A stretch of 24,781 bases of DNA from JAEZVV01 sp036652035 (GTDB lineage: Bacteria; Pseudomonadota; Gammaproteobacteria; Burkholderiales; Burkholderiaceae_F): assembly GCA_036652035.1 (NCBI GenBank), contig JAVVWR010000046.1:1-24781 (forward strand), read 5' to 3'. A model generated the notes under the pieces. That model ran no database searches and had not been told where the DNA came from. It was given only the letters and a program-made list of their open reading frames with translations. How positions within the stretch are numbered: the stretch's first letter is position 1; the number at the start of each line of letters is the position of its first letter. Position numbers and translations under genes: made by a program. Shown piece by piece: positions 1 to 7,964 of this stretch.

Positions 1-233
1 CAGCGCGTGTACGAGATCACGTAAGCAAAACCCATTGCGCCGCAGATCGCCATGATCAGCGAACCATTGGTCATGCTTTTGGCAAACGCATTGAGCGCAT
101 CCATCGGGCTCAGGCTCAGTGTTGCCAGAACCAGGCCGGCGGTGACGAGCACCAGGCGGGTCTCATAGCGCTTGACCAGCGCCCAGACGGTGACGGCGAC
201 GACGATCGCCGCCAGCCAGACTGTGAATTGCAT
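1..233 (-). CDS. dcuC: DcuC-family anaerobic C4-dicarboxylate carrier, N-terminal part (runs off the window)
   Basis: Only the first 77 codons are present; the gene continues beyond the left edge. The translation begins MQFTVWLAAIVVAVTVWALV, a hydrophobic membrane segment. It continues with a KRYETRLVL stretch and a second hydrophobic helix, then SPMDALNAFAKSMTNGSLI and GFAYVISYTR. These short motifs (YETRLVL, the Ala-Phe-Ala-x-x-Met-Thr-Asn segment, GFAYV-x-x-YT) are characteristic of the DcuC family, inner-membrane carriers that exchange or take up succinate, fumarate and similar C4-dicarboxylates. The ATG is preceded by a GAGG ribosome site about 8 bases upstream. It lies 60 bp after the amidohydrolase stop on the same strand, so the two are probably co-transcribed. 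Family assignment is fairly firm. The substrate could differ, because this family is also found next to peptide and amino-acid degradation genes. Confidence 0.8.
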   Translation of the reverse strand, partial: MQFTVWLAAIVVAVTVWALVKRYETRLVLVTAGLVLATLSLSPMDALNAFAKSMTNGSLIMAICGAMGFAYVISYTR

Positions 234-293
234 CTTTTTCTACCTCGTTATTGCGCGCCAGGGGCGCCCGGATTTAAAGCGGCGAAACGGCTC

Positions 294-1703
294 TCAGCGG
301 CCCGCGCCCATCGTCAGCGGCGCAGCGGTCGGATCGACCACGATCGGTGTGAAACCCTGTCGCCGGATCGAACGCTCGCCGCGTGCCGTACAGATCACAT
401 TGGCCCCGCGCCCGACAACCAGCCCCCGGTACATGATGGGTCGCCCCGCCACAAAGGCGGCGAGCGGCTTTTGCGCTTCGAGATCGAGCACCGTGATGTC
501 GGCGTCGGCGCCGACCGCCAGATGGCCCTTGTTTGGCAGCCGCAGCATGCGCGAGGGATTGAAGCTGGTCTTGCGAACAAACTCGTCCAGGCTCAAGGCC
601 GCCAGGCGGACCAGTGACAGGCCTTGATCGACGATGACGTTGCGCGGAATGCAGCCACCATCGGTGGAGAGGCAATCGACCACGAAGGCGCCGCTCTCGC
701 GCTTGGCCGCCGCCAGCATGATTCGAGGAATCGGCGGGTTGACCGGGAAGCTGCCGCCCAGGTCGGTACCGGCCTCGCGCCACAGCTTGAGGCCCTCGGT
801 GCCCGTGACCAGAACGCTTTCGTCGCCGATCTTGACCACGGCATTGACCACGCCGGCACGAAAGCCCTGCTCGATGCCGGCCTCGTTGGCTTCGAAGCCG
901 AGCTTGACCAGGCAGGTGCAGGTCACCTTGCTCACCGGAACGCCATCGGCGCAGGTCAGGCGGGTGCCGTTCATGGGCGAGATATACGACTCGCTATAGA
1001 TGTTCGGATTGGCTTTGAGCAGAGCGATCGCTTCGAGCGTTTCGCTGATTTCATCGCTCACACCGCCGCGGCAATAGCTGTTGATGTGCGGCAGATGCAG
1101 GAAGTTGCCATCGGCCATCTCGACCGCTTCTCGCATGCCTTCGATGTTCGAACCGTGCTCGGTGGTGCCCGCATGCCAGGCGATGTAGGCGCCTTTGGCG
1201 CGCGCCCGCACGATCAGGGTGCGGGACACCTCGGGCGTGAGCGGGTAATGGCCGCCAAGCAGCTTGACGCCAAGCGCACCCGCCTCAAGGCTGGCGTCGA
1301 TCAGAGCATCCATCTCCGCCACGGTGGGGTTGGCGTCGCGGAAGGTGTAAGGCGGGCTGGCAAATTGCAGGGTCGCGATATTGAGTCCCGCGCCGCGCTC
1401 GCCGAGGGTTCCGATCACGTCGTCGATCGGCCCGGCCAGATCGAGGCAAGTGCACACGCCCGCTTTGGCGAGCATGGTCTGGCCCTGGTCGCCGCCCCAC
1501 ATCGCGCCGAGGTGAACGTGAGTGTCGATGATTCCCGGAATCGCCGTGGCGCCAGCGAAGTCGTGGAGGACGCGGGCCTTGGCGACCGGCAACTCCGGCT
1601 CGACCGCGGCGATGCGGCCGTTTTCGATGCCGATGTCGGCCACTTGGTTGACGCCGTTGACGGGGTCGACCACCCGGGCGTTTTTCAGAATCAAGTCGTA
1701 CAT
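294..1703 (-). CDS. Metal-dependent amidohydrolase (dihydroorotase/D-aminoacylase-like)
   Basis: A 469-residue cytoplasmic enzyme of the amidohydrolase superfamily, which hydrolyses amide or cyclic amide bonds with one or two divalent metals in a TIM barrel. Visible features: the N-terminal beta-sandwich start YDLILKNARVVDP, the metal-binding His-x-His at residues 62-64 (GIIDTHVHLG), Lys147 in GALGVKLLGG (a candidate carbamylated lysine), His177 (AWHAGTTEHG), His206 (LPHINSY), a late Asp in LSTDGGCIPRN, and the closing GHLAVGADADITVLDLE sandwich segment typical of the family. The ATG at 1703 is chosen because AAAGGA lies about 8 bases upstream and because family alignment starts there; the frame stays open further upstream to 1784. 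The substrate cannot be named. A dicarboxylate carrier gene follows 60 bp downstream, which suggests catabolism of an N-acyl or cyclic amino-acid derivative. Confidence 0.85.
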   Translation of the reverse strand: MYDLILKNARVVDPVNGVNQVADIGIENGRIAAVEPELPVAKARVLHDFAGATAIPGIIDTHVHLGAMWGGDQGQTMLAKAGVCTCLDLAGPIDDVIGTLGERGAGLNIATLQFASPPYTFRDANPTVAEMDALIDASLEAGALGVKLLGGHYPLTPEVSRTLIVRARAKGAYIAWHAGTTEHGSNIEGMREAVEMADGNFLHLPHINSYCRGGVSDEISETLEAIALLKANPNIYSESYISPMNGTRLTCADGVPVSKVTCTCLVKLGFEANEAGIEQGFRAGVVNAVVKIGDESVLVTGTEGLKLWREAGTDLGGSFPVNPPIPRIMLAAAKRESGAFVVDCLSTDGGCIPRNVIVDQGLSLVRLAALSLDEFVRKTSFNPSRMLRLPNKGHLAVGADADITVLDLEAQKPLAAFVAGRPIMYRGLVVGRGANVICTARGERSIRRQGFTPIVVDPTAAPLTMGAGR

Positions 1704-2200
1704 GACGTTGTCCTTTTTTTGAGCAAGGCCGGGCCTGGCGCTTCGCAAGCACCATCCACTCCGGACCGAGAAAGATCTCGCCATCGCCGGTTTGATCGAA
1801 CCCCGGCGCGGGATCGTTAGCTATCGAAGGCGATTGACGAGCCATCGCCGCGCCAGGGCGGCGGTGATGCTGCTAGCGCCGGACGATCGCGCCAAAAACC
1901 TCGCGAACGCCCCGGAAGAAAGCCCCGCGGCACTTCTTCGCGCCGCCCCAGCCCGAGTTACCAACCCAGCGACCGAACCGGATTCAAGCTCGATCCATCG
2001 GTTCGATCCAGTGAGGCCAGAGGGTCTCCAGCGACCCAAGCAGTATCGGCGTCGGCCAATGCCCGAGGCAATGCCGTCAACAGCAAGTCGGTATTGACAC
2101 TTCCCGCAAGACCCGGTCCAGCACGAATCCCGGACGGGATCAGTTCCGGCCTGCCGCGACCGCCAGGCCCGACTCGGCGCACCGCCCCGTCAGATCGCGC
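1704..2200. other. Gene-free stretch of about 500 bp between two minus-strand genes
   Basis: Short frames are open on both strands here, but none has a convincing ribosome site, a family motif or a natural partner. The GC-rich base composition explains them as chance. The stretch holds the 3' flank of the CoA-transferase pseudogene and the leader of the amidohydrolase. A six-base inverted repeat (GAACCG/CGGTTC) brackets roughly 1975-2006, but it has no T-tract and is not convincing as a terminator. No RNA gene was recognised. Confidence 0.5.
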
Positions 2201-4201
2201 TCAGGCGTCCTTCACATGCATGAGCGCTTCGCGTGCGCTCTCGTAGAGGTGCGGCGAAACGCCGCGGCTTTTCAAGGCGCGGCCGAGCTTGGCGCGCTGG
2301 AAGCCTGAGGTGGTGTAGCGGCTCACGCCGAAGTAATGCTCGTCGACCAGGTGTTTGACCATGGCGGCGTAGGCGTCCTCGACCTCGGGCGCGAGTTCGA
2401 AGTGGTCGTCATTGACGATGCCCCAGACCTTGTGGCCGATCGCGGCCAGGCGCGACTCGATCTCGGCGCGCACGGCGGCAACATCGGCCGTGGTCTTGAT
2501 CACCAGACGCTCGAAGTTGAGAAAAAGGATGTTGTTCTCGGCGTCGTAGAACAGGCGTTGCGCGAGCGGCACGCTCAGCGATCCGATCGCGCAGCCCCAT
2601 GGGTTCGGGCGCGAAGATCGCCGCCTCCATCAGCGCCGGCGTGGCGCGGACGATGAGAGCGAAATCCATTCGCGCCAGGATGTCGCGCTCGATGTCGACG
2701 CCCGGAGCGACCTCGGTCAGTTCCAGCCCTTCGGCAGTGAGCCGAAAAACGCAGCGCTCGGTGATGTAGAGCACGGGCTGGCCGCGCTTGATCGCCTGCT
2801 CGGCCAAGAAAGTCCGGTGCTCGACCACGAGAACGAACTTCTTTGAACCGATGTCGTTGAGCAGGATGAGATGGCCGTTGTCGATCCTCACCTGCAGGTC
2901 GCCGGCGGTAAAGCTGCCGACGAACACCACCTTCTTGGCTGACTGCGAGATGTTGATAAAGCTGCCCGCGACCGCCAGACGGGGGCCGAACTTGCTGACA
3001 TTGAGGTTGCCGGCGCAGTCGGCCTGAGCCAGCCCGAGAAAGGCGAGATCGAGTCCGCCACCGTCGTAGAAATCGAACTGGCTGGGCTGATCGATCACGG
3101 CCTGGGTGTTGACCGCCGCGCCGAAGTTAAGGCCCGCGGCCGGAATGCCGCCGATCACTCCCGGTTCGGTGGTGAGCGTCAGCAGGTCGATCACCCGCTC
3201 TTCGGCCGCCACGGCAGCGACGCCGTCGAGCATGCCAATGCCGAGATTGACCACGCTATTGGCCACCAGTTCCAGCGCGGCGTGACGCGCGATGATCTTG
3301 CGCTCGCTCATTGCCAATGGGTGCGACGCTCGAGGCCGGCACCCGAATCTCGCCCGAGTACGTTGTAGGCCGAGGCAAAAGTCTGCATGTGGTGCTCGGG
3401 GCTATCAGCCACCACCACGCAGTCAACCAGGATGCCGGGGATCTTCACCTGGCGCGGGTTGAGCAAGCCACGCTCGGCGATGCGCTCGACCTGGATGATC
3501 ACGATTCCGCCCGAGTTGCGGGCCGCGGTGGCAATCGCCAGCGCCTCGAGCGTGAGCGCTTCACGCTCCATCGTGACGTTGCCGTCGGCGTCCGCCTTGG
3601 TGCCTCGGATGATGCCAACGTCGATCGGCATCGCCTTGTAAAAGAGATATTCCTCGCCGGCTATCGTCATCCGTTCGACCAGGCGATCAGTGCTGCGCGG
3701 ATTGATCGCGCCACCACTTAGGCGCGGATCGACCAAGGTACTGAGCCCGATGCGGCTTAGATGACCCGGCTTGCCCGCCGCGATATCGCGAAACAGATGC
3801 GTGATCACGCCTTGCGGCAAGTTTCAGGCTTCGATCACATTGGCCAAGGCCAAGGCCTGCAGCTTCGGGCAAAGCCCCCAGTGACCGCCGATCACTCGCT
3901 TGACCAGACCTTCGTGGCCGAAGTGGTTGAGGCCGCGGTCCTTGCCATCGCCCTGGCCAGCGGCATACACAAGAGTGAGCGAACTCGGATAGCCAATGCC
4001 GTCAGGGTCCTTGGCGCTCGAATCGAGAAAGCGTTGCTCGAGCGCCCCTGCGATCGACTCGGCAAAGCCGATTCCGACAAAGCCGCCAGTCGCCACCGTG
4101 TCGCCGTTCTGGATCAGCTGCACCGCCTCGCCGCTGCTGACGATCTTGCCCTTCTCGAACGCGCGCAGGGCGTGAAGCATCTCGCGACCGTGCTGGCTCA
4201 T
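2201..4201 (-). pseudogene. Acyl-CoA:acetate/3-ketoacid CoA-transferase (YdiF-like, fused alpha-beta), broken
   Basis: Read through its lesions, this is a family I CoA-transferase of about 665 residues with fused alpha and beta halves plus a C-terminal extension. Such enzymes move CoA between short-chain acids through a glutamyl-CoA intermediate. The start ATG at 4201 has GGAG 8 bases upstream and begins the segment AFEKGKIVSSGEAVQLIQNG. Family motifs: VATGGFVGIGFAE, GVITHLFRDIAAGKPGHLSR, GTKADADGNVTMEREALT, NSGGIVIIQVERIAERG, the catalytic-glutamate segment TTEPGVIGG, and FDFYDGGGLDLAFLGLAQ. Lesions, in reading order: an in-frame TGA at 3824-3826 just before NLPQGV; a net frame change near 3361-3366 (consistent with loss of 5 bases after AYN); a one-base gain near 3316-3318 before AMSERK; and a one-base gain near 2581-2584 before LSVPLAQ. 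Elsewhere the coding sequence is very well preserved, so decay is recent or some lesions are sequencing errors. Confidence 0.85.
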
Positions 4202-4323
4202 GCCGATTCTCCCCGTGGTGGGCAATACCGTGTCGCTTTGGACGGTAGGGGCGAGACTTCGTCCTTGCCAGAGCGGCTGGCGGAGTCGATATTGAAAACG
4301 AGGGATCGAAGCGGGAGGCGACG

Positions 4324-4755
4324 ATGCGCTCGAGCACGCTGGCAAAGGTGATGGCGGCAACGCTGCTGATCAGCATTGCCGCTGTTGTGAGCGCGCAACT
4401 CAAGCTTGAGTCCGTTCCCTCGGATCTCTTGCAGCCCAGCAACTGGAGCGGTCCCGAGATGCTGCGACCCGAGGCGGATCGCTCGACTGCCAGCCACCGT
4501 TACCCCGATTTTTCTGCCGCCCGCTGGTGGGCAAGTTCCTCGCTCTACATCGAGCCCGCCCGAATGGTCGACGGGCGTTATGTTCGCCCGCGATTCAACT
4601 TCGGAATGCCCTCGGAAACGACGCGCGATCTCCTGCGCGCGGGCGGCGTCGGCGCGCGCGATTGCATGCTTCCAATGGTGCGAGCTCGGGTCAATCTCAC
4701 CGGCAGCGACAACAACGGCGCGATCTGGCTTTTCATGCGCTGCACACTCGACTAA
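4324..4755 (+). CDS. Small exported protein of unknown function
   Basis: A 143-residue protein that I do not recognise. It starts with a clear signal peptide: charged MRSSTLAK, then a hydrophobic core and an Ala-x-Ala-type end (residues 1 to about 24, ...AAVVSAQ). The mature part is rich in Arg, Asn and aromatic residues (ARWWASSSLYIEPARM, RPRFNFGMPSETTRDLLRAG, SDNNGAIWLFMRC). It has two cysteines (ARDCML and FMRCTLD) that could form a disulfide in the periplasm. There are no membrane helices after the signal. The ATG is supported by GGGAGG about 6 bases upstream. The gene is divergent from the CoA-transferase pseudogene with 122 bp between starts, and a hairpin follows its stop. An opposite-strand frame overlaps it but lacks a signal or motif, so the plus strand is preferred. 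Confidence 0.65.
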   Translation: MRSSTLAKVMAATLLISIAAVVSAQLKLESVPSDLLQPSNWSGPEMLRPEADRSTASHRYPDFSAARWWASSSLYIEPARMVDGRYVRPRFNFGMPSETTRDLLRAGGVGARDCMLPMVRARVNLTGSDNNGAIWLFMRCTLD

Positions 4756-4779
4756 ACGAAGCTCAAAGCCAGGCTTGCC

Positions 4780-4799
4780 CGGGGCGCGTTCGCGCCCCG
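4780..4799. terminator. GC-rich hairpin after the exported-protein gene
   Basis: The sequence is a perfect 9-base inverted repeat, CGGGGCGCG / CGCGCCCCG, with TT between the arms (in practice an 8-bp stem with a 4-base loop). It starts 25 bases past the stop codon. The following bases, CTTGCTGTT, give only a weak T-tract, so this is a candidate terminator rather than a certain one. Confidence 0.5.
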
Positions 4800-4916
4800 C
4801 TTGCTGTTGACAGTTTCGCCTGATAAAGCCGCCCCCACGCACCCACGGAATAACCCTTGTCCGCCACCTACAATCTCCGGCGCGGCGATTACGCCCTTCA
4901 CAAGAGGAGACATTCG

Positions 4917-5675
4917 ATGCAGTTCAAGGACAAGGCCTTTGTCGTCACCGGCGGCGCATCGGGGCTGGGAGAAGCCACGGCGCGCATGATCGCGGCCGTA
5001 GGCGGCCAGGTCGTGATCGCCGACGTTCAGGTCGACAAAGGCGAGGCGCTTGCCGCCGAGCTGGGTGGCCGCTTTGTCGCCTGTGACGTTACCCGTGAAG
5101 CCGATGCACAGGCCGCCATCGCCGCGGCGCAGGCGATCGGCGAGTTGCGCGGCCTGATCAATTGCGCCGGCATCGCGATCGGCGAAAAGACCGTCGGCAA
5201 GGAAGGCCCGCACGATCTGGCCCGATTTGCCCGCGTCATCAACATCAACCTGATCGGCAGTTTCAACATGATCCGGCTCGCTGCCGACGCGATGAGCAGG
5301 CTCGAAGCCAACGAACTGGGCGAGCGCGGCGTGATCGTCAATACCGCCTCGGTCGCGGCCTTTGACGGCCAGATGGGGCAGGCCGCTTATGCCGCATCGA
5401 AGGCCGGCATCGCCGGCATGACGCTGCCGATCGCGCGCGACCTCGCTCGCAGCGGCATCCGCATCGTCACGATCGCGCCCGGCCTGTTTGAGACGCCGAT
5501 GCTGCTGGGCATGCCGCCCGAGGTGCAGGAGTCGCTTGGCAAACAAGTGCCCTTCCCTTCGCGCCTGGGCAAACCAGCCGAATACGCGCAACTGGTGGCG
5601 AGCATTTTTGGCAATCCCATGTTGAACGGCGAGACCATCCGCCTCGACGGCGCGATCCGCCTCCAGCCCAAGTAA
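4917..5675 (+). CDS. Short-chain dehydrogenase, HSD10/3-hydroxyacyl-CoA dehydrogenase-like
   Basis: A 252-residue classical SDR. The Rossmann glycine motif TGGASGLG is at residues 11-18. Asp36 after the second beta strand (VVIAD) indicates NAD rather than NADP. NCAG is at 82-85. The catalytic set is Asn111 (NINLIG), Ser145 (NTASVAAFDGQMGQAAY), Tyr158 and Lys162 (YAASK). The FDGQMGQAAYAASK context and the C-terminal pattern with PFPSRLGKPAEYAQLV match the type II 3-hydroxyacyl-CoA dehydrogenase group (HSD17B10-like), which oxidises short or branched 3-hydroxyacyl-CoA. The ATG at 4917 is chosen over an upstream TTG because AGAGGAGA lies 7 bases before it and because SDRs start just before the glycine motif. 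Its exact substrate is inferred from subfamily resemblance only. Confidence 0.88.
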   Translation: MQFKDKAFVVTGGASGLGEATARMIAAVGGQVVIADVQVDKGEALAAELGGRFVACDVTREADAQAAIAAAQAIGELRGLINCAGIAIGEKTVGKEGPHDLARFARVININLIGSFNMIRLAADAMSRLEANELGERGVIVNTASVAAFDGQMGQAAYAASKAGIAGMTLPIARDLARSGIRIVTIAPGLFETPMLLGMPPEVQESLGKQVPFPSRLGKPAEYAQLVASIFGNPMLNGETIRLDGAIRLQPK

Positions 5676-5680
5676 ACGTC

Positions 5681-5718
5681 GCGCCCGCCAACTCGCCCGA
5701 GCGGGTGCTTTTCTTTGC
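5681..5718 (+). terminator. Rho-independent terminator after the SDR gene
   Basis: GCGCCCGC (5681-5688) pairs with GCGGGTGC (5701-5708), giving 8 pairs with one G-U and a 12-base loop. The T-rich run TTTTCTTT follows. It lies 5 bases past the SDR stop and separates that gene from the gamma-glutamyltransferase. Confidence 0.6.
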
Positions 5719-5746
5719 TCTATCCCCTGCGGCTTTCGAACTCCCG

Positions 5747-7531
5747 ATGAAGCTCAGACTCCTTCCGCTCGCCTTGGCGCTGGCTGTTCTGGCGCCCGCT
5801 TTCGCTCAAACCCCGACCCATCCGGAAGCCGCTTCCGGTTTCACCACCAAACAAGCGGTCAAGGCCCATCGCTTCATGGTCGCGGCGGCCAACCCGTTCG
5901 CCACCAACGCCGGCTACGAAATGCTCAAGCAGGGCGGCAGCGCGGTCGATGCCGCCATCGCCGTGCAGCTGGTCTTGACGCTGGTCGAACCACAGAGCTC
6001 GGGCTTGGGTGGCGGCGCTTTCCTGCTGTTTTTCGACCACAAGAAGGACCAGGTTTTCGCGCTCGACGGGCGCGAGACCGCCCCGGCCGCCGCCACCGAT
6101 GCTCTATTCCTGGGTGCCGACGGCAAGCCGCTGGCTTTCTACGAAGGCGTGGTCGGTGGCCGCTCGGTCGGCACCCCGGGCGTGGTCCGGATGCTCGAGA
6201 TGGCTCACGCCCAGTTCGGCAAGCTGCCTTGGCCAGCCCTATTCGCACCGGTGATCAAGCTCGCGAGCGAGGGTTTCGTGGTCAGCCCCCGCCTGGCCAC
6301 CCTGCTCGCGTCCGAACAACACCTCAAGAAAGATCCGGTCGCCGCCAAGTACTTCTACGACGCTGCCGGCCAGCCGCTGGCGGCCGGAACCTTGCTCAAG
6401 AACCCGGAGCTCGCCGCCACACTCGAGGCGCTTGCCGCTGACGGCAGCGCGCCCTTTTATCGCGGCCAGATTGCCAAGGACATCGTGGCCAAGGTTCAGA
6501 GCCACCCGAGCAACGCCGGCAAGCTCAGTCTCAGCGACATGGTGTTCTACACGCCGAAGCAGCGTCAGGCGCTGTGCAGCGATTACCGCCAATGGACGGT
6601 CTGCGGCATGCCGCCCCCGTCGTCGGGGGGAATCGCGGTCGCTCAGATGCTGGGCGCGCTGGAAGCGAGCGGGATCGAACGCCTCAAGCCCACGCTGCAG
6701 GCCGACGGCAGCTACGCGCCCGACCCCAAGGCGGTTCACCTCTTCTCAGAGGCCGGTCGCCTCGCCTTTGCCGACCGCGGCCAGTACGTGGCCGATGCCG
6801 ACTTCGTGCCGCCGCCCGCGGGCCTGACCGCCCCGGCTTACCTGCGGGAGCGGGCTCGTCTGATCGGCGAGAAGAGCATGGGCCGCGCTGCTGCTGGCGA
6901 TCCCGCCACGTTGAAGCTGAGCTGGGCGCCGGACCAGTCGCCCGAACTGCCTTCGACCTCGCACATCTCGGTGATCGATGCGGCCGGCAACGCGGTCTCG
7001 ATGACGACGTCGATCGAAGACCAGTTCGGTTCGCGCCAGATGGTTGGCGGCTTTCTCCTCAACAACCAGCTCACCGATTTCTCTTTTGTGTCGCAGGAAA
7101 ACGGCAAACCCGTCGCCAATCGGGTCGAACCCGGCAAGCGCCCGCGCTCGTCGATGGCGCCGACCCTGGTCTTCAAGAAAAGCAAACAAGCGGGTCAACT
7201 GGGTGAACTGGTGCTGGTGACCGGTTCGCCCGGCGGCTCGCAGATCATCAGCTACGTTGGCCGCACCCTGATCGGCACGCTCGATTGGGAGCTCGACATT
7301 CAGCAGGCGATTGCCATGCCCAACTACGGCAGCCGCAACGGCCCGACCGAAGTGGAAAAGGGTCGAATGCCTGCGGCCGTGGTTGACGCTCTCAAGGCGC
7401 GCGGGCATGAGGTGCGAGAGATCGAAATGACGAGCGGAATCCAGGGCATTTCACGCCAGACCGTCAAGGGCAAGACCGTGCTGGTGGGCGGCGCCGACCC
7501 GCGGCGAGAGGGCACGGTGCGCGGCAACTAG
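5747..7531 (+). CDS. ggt: Gamma-glutamyltransferase (periplasmic, self-cleaving)
   Basis: A 594-residue precursor of an N-terminal-nucleophile hydrolase that transfers or hydrolyses the gamma-glutamyl group of glutathione in the periplasm. It opens with a signal peptide (MKLRLLPLALALAVLAPAFA, residues 1-20). The large-subunit hallmarks follow: ANPFATNAGYEMLKQGGSAVDAAIA, VEPQSSGLGGGAF, and DGRETAPAAA, whose Arg contacts the glutamyl carboxylate. GMPPPSSGGIAV also follows. The self-cleavage site lies before Thr404 in PSTSHISVID, corresponding to the TTHYSVVD start of the E. coli small subunit. The small subunit keeps MTTSIEDQFGS, the Arg/Ser substrate loop KRPRSSMAPT and the oxyanion GSPGGSQI. 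The ATG at 5747 is preferred to an upstream GTG because it begins the signal peptide, although its ribosome site is weak. Length and motifs are complete, so an active enzyme is expected. Confidence 0.95.
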   Translation: MKLRLLPLALALAVLAPAFAQTPTHPEAASGFTTKQAVKAHRFMVAAANPFATNAGYEMLKQGGSAVDAAIAVQLVLTLVEPQSSGLGGGAFLLFFDHKKDQVFALDGRETAPAAATDALFLGADGKPLAFYEGVVGGRSVGTPGVVRMLEMAHAQFGKLPWPALFAPVIKLASEGFVVSPRLATLLASEQHLKKDPVAAKYFYDAAGQPLAAGTLLKNPELAATLEALAADGSAPFYRGQIAKDIVAKVQSHPSNAGKLSLSDMVFYTPKQRQALCSDYRQWTVCGMPPPSSGGIAVAQMLGALEASGIERLKPTLQADGSYAPDPKAVHLFSEAGRLAFADRGQYVADADFVPPPAGLTAPAYLRERARLIGEKSMGRAAAGDPATLKLSWAPDQSPELPSTSHISVIDAAGNAVSMTTSIEDQFGSRQMVGGFLLNNQLTDFSFVSQENGKPVANRVEPGKRPRSSMAPTLVFKKSKQAGQLGELVLVTGSPGGSQIISYVGRTLIGTLDWELDIQQAIAMPNYGSRNGPTEVEKGRMPAAVVDALKARGHEVREIEMTSGIQGISRQTVKGKTVLVGGADPRREGTVRGN

Positions 7532-7548
7532 ATGGCAGTGTTGGCGGG

Positions 7549-7575
7549 AAAGCGCCGGCAGCGGCCGGCGCTTTT
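7549..7575 (+). terminator. Strong hairpin terminator after ggt
   Basis: AAAGCGCCGGC (7549-7559) and GCCGGCGCTTT (7564-7574) form a perfect 11-bp stem with a 4-base loop and end in TTTT. The A-rich left arm makes it usable from either strand. It starts 17 bases past the ggt stop. Confidence 0.8.
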
Positions 7576-7666
7576 CGAACCGGCGTCGCAGCCTCAGCCA
7601 TCGGCGACAATGAGCGACAGTTGCGCCGGCATTGTCGCGGGCGCCCAGCACAAGGAAGGAAACACT

Positions 7667-7900
7667 ATGGATGCCGAATGGGTCCTCGCCACGCTCAACG
7701 ATGCTCTGGCCGAACTGCAAGCGGCGGTTGACGCGATCGAATCCGAGCCGGATGCCGCCGCCGAACTGATGCCCGAGCTGCTGCCCGCGGTCTACGCCAA
7801 GCTCAACTACGCCTGGAACAGCCGCGACCTCGGCCCGGAGGCGATCGAGCAGCTGGAACACGACGAACTGATCGCCTGGCCGGAAGAGTTTCCGTTTTGA
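7667..7900 (+). CDS. Small acidic protein of unknown function (77 aa)
   Basis: I do not recognise a family. The 77-residue product is strongly acidic (MDAEWVLATLNDALAELQAA, IESEPDAAAELMPELLP, EQLEHDELIAWPEEFPF). It is probably all helical, with no signal peptide, cysteines or membrane segment. The start at 7667 has the strong ribosome site AAGGAAGG 7 bases upstream; the longer open frame upstream overlaps the ggt terminator and is discounted. It ends 64 bp before the peroxiredoxin start, on the same strand and with no terminator between, so the two may share a transcript. The good ribosome site and codon use argue that it is a real gene. Confidence 0.7.
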   Translation: MDAEWVLATLNDALAELQAAVDAIESEPDAAAELMPELLPAVYAKLNYAWNSRDLGPEAIEQLEHDELIAWPEEFPF

Positions 7901-7964
7901 GCGTCGCCCGCGCGAAGCCGTTGCCAGGCTGGTTTTCCCTCCCCACCACATCACAGGAGTCACC

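Noticed and set aside
624..1820. A 398-codon plus-strand frame opposite the amidohydrolase
   Set aside because: The minus-strand product has complete amidohydrolase motifs, while the plus-strand product is a composition artefact.
2003..2012. GGTTCGATCC, similar to a tRNA T-loop
   Set aside because: The bases on either side do not pair into a T-stem, and no acceptor, D or anticodon arm can be formed around it.
4807..4812. A perfect TTGACA upstream of the SDR gene
   Set aside because: No acceptable -10 hexamer lies 16-18 bases downstream, so it is not called as a promoter.
4198..4842. A 214-codon minus-strand frame over the divergent region and the exported-protein gene
   Set aside because: The plus-strand frame has a signal peptide and a strong ribosome site. 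The minus one would overlap the CoA-transferase start and shows no motif.
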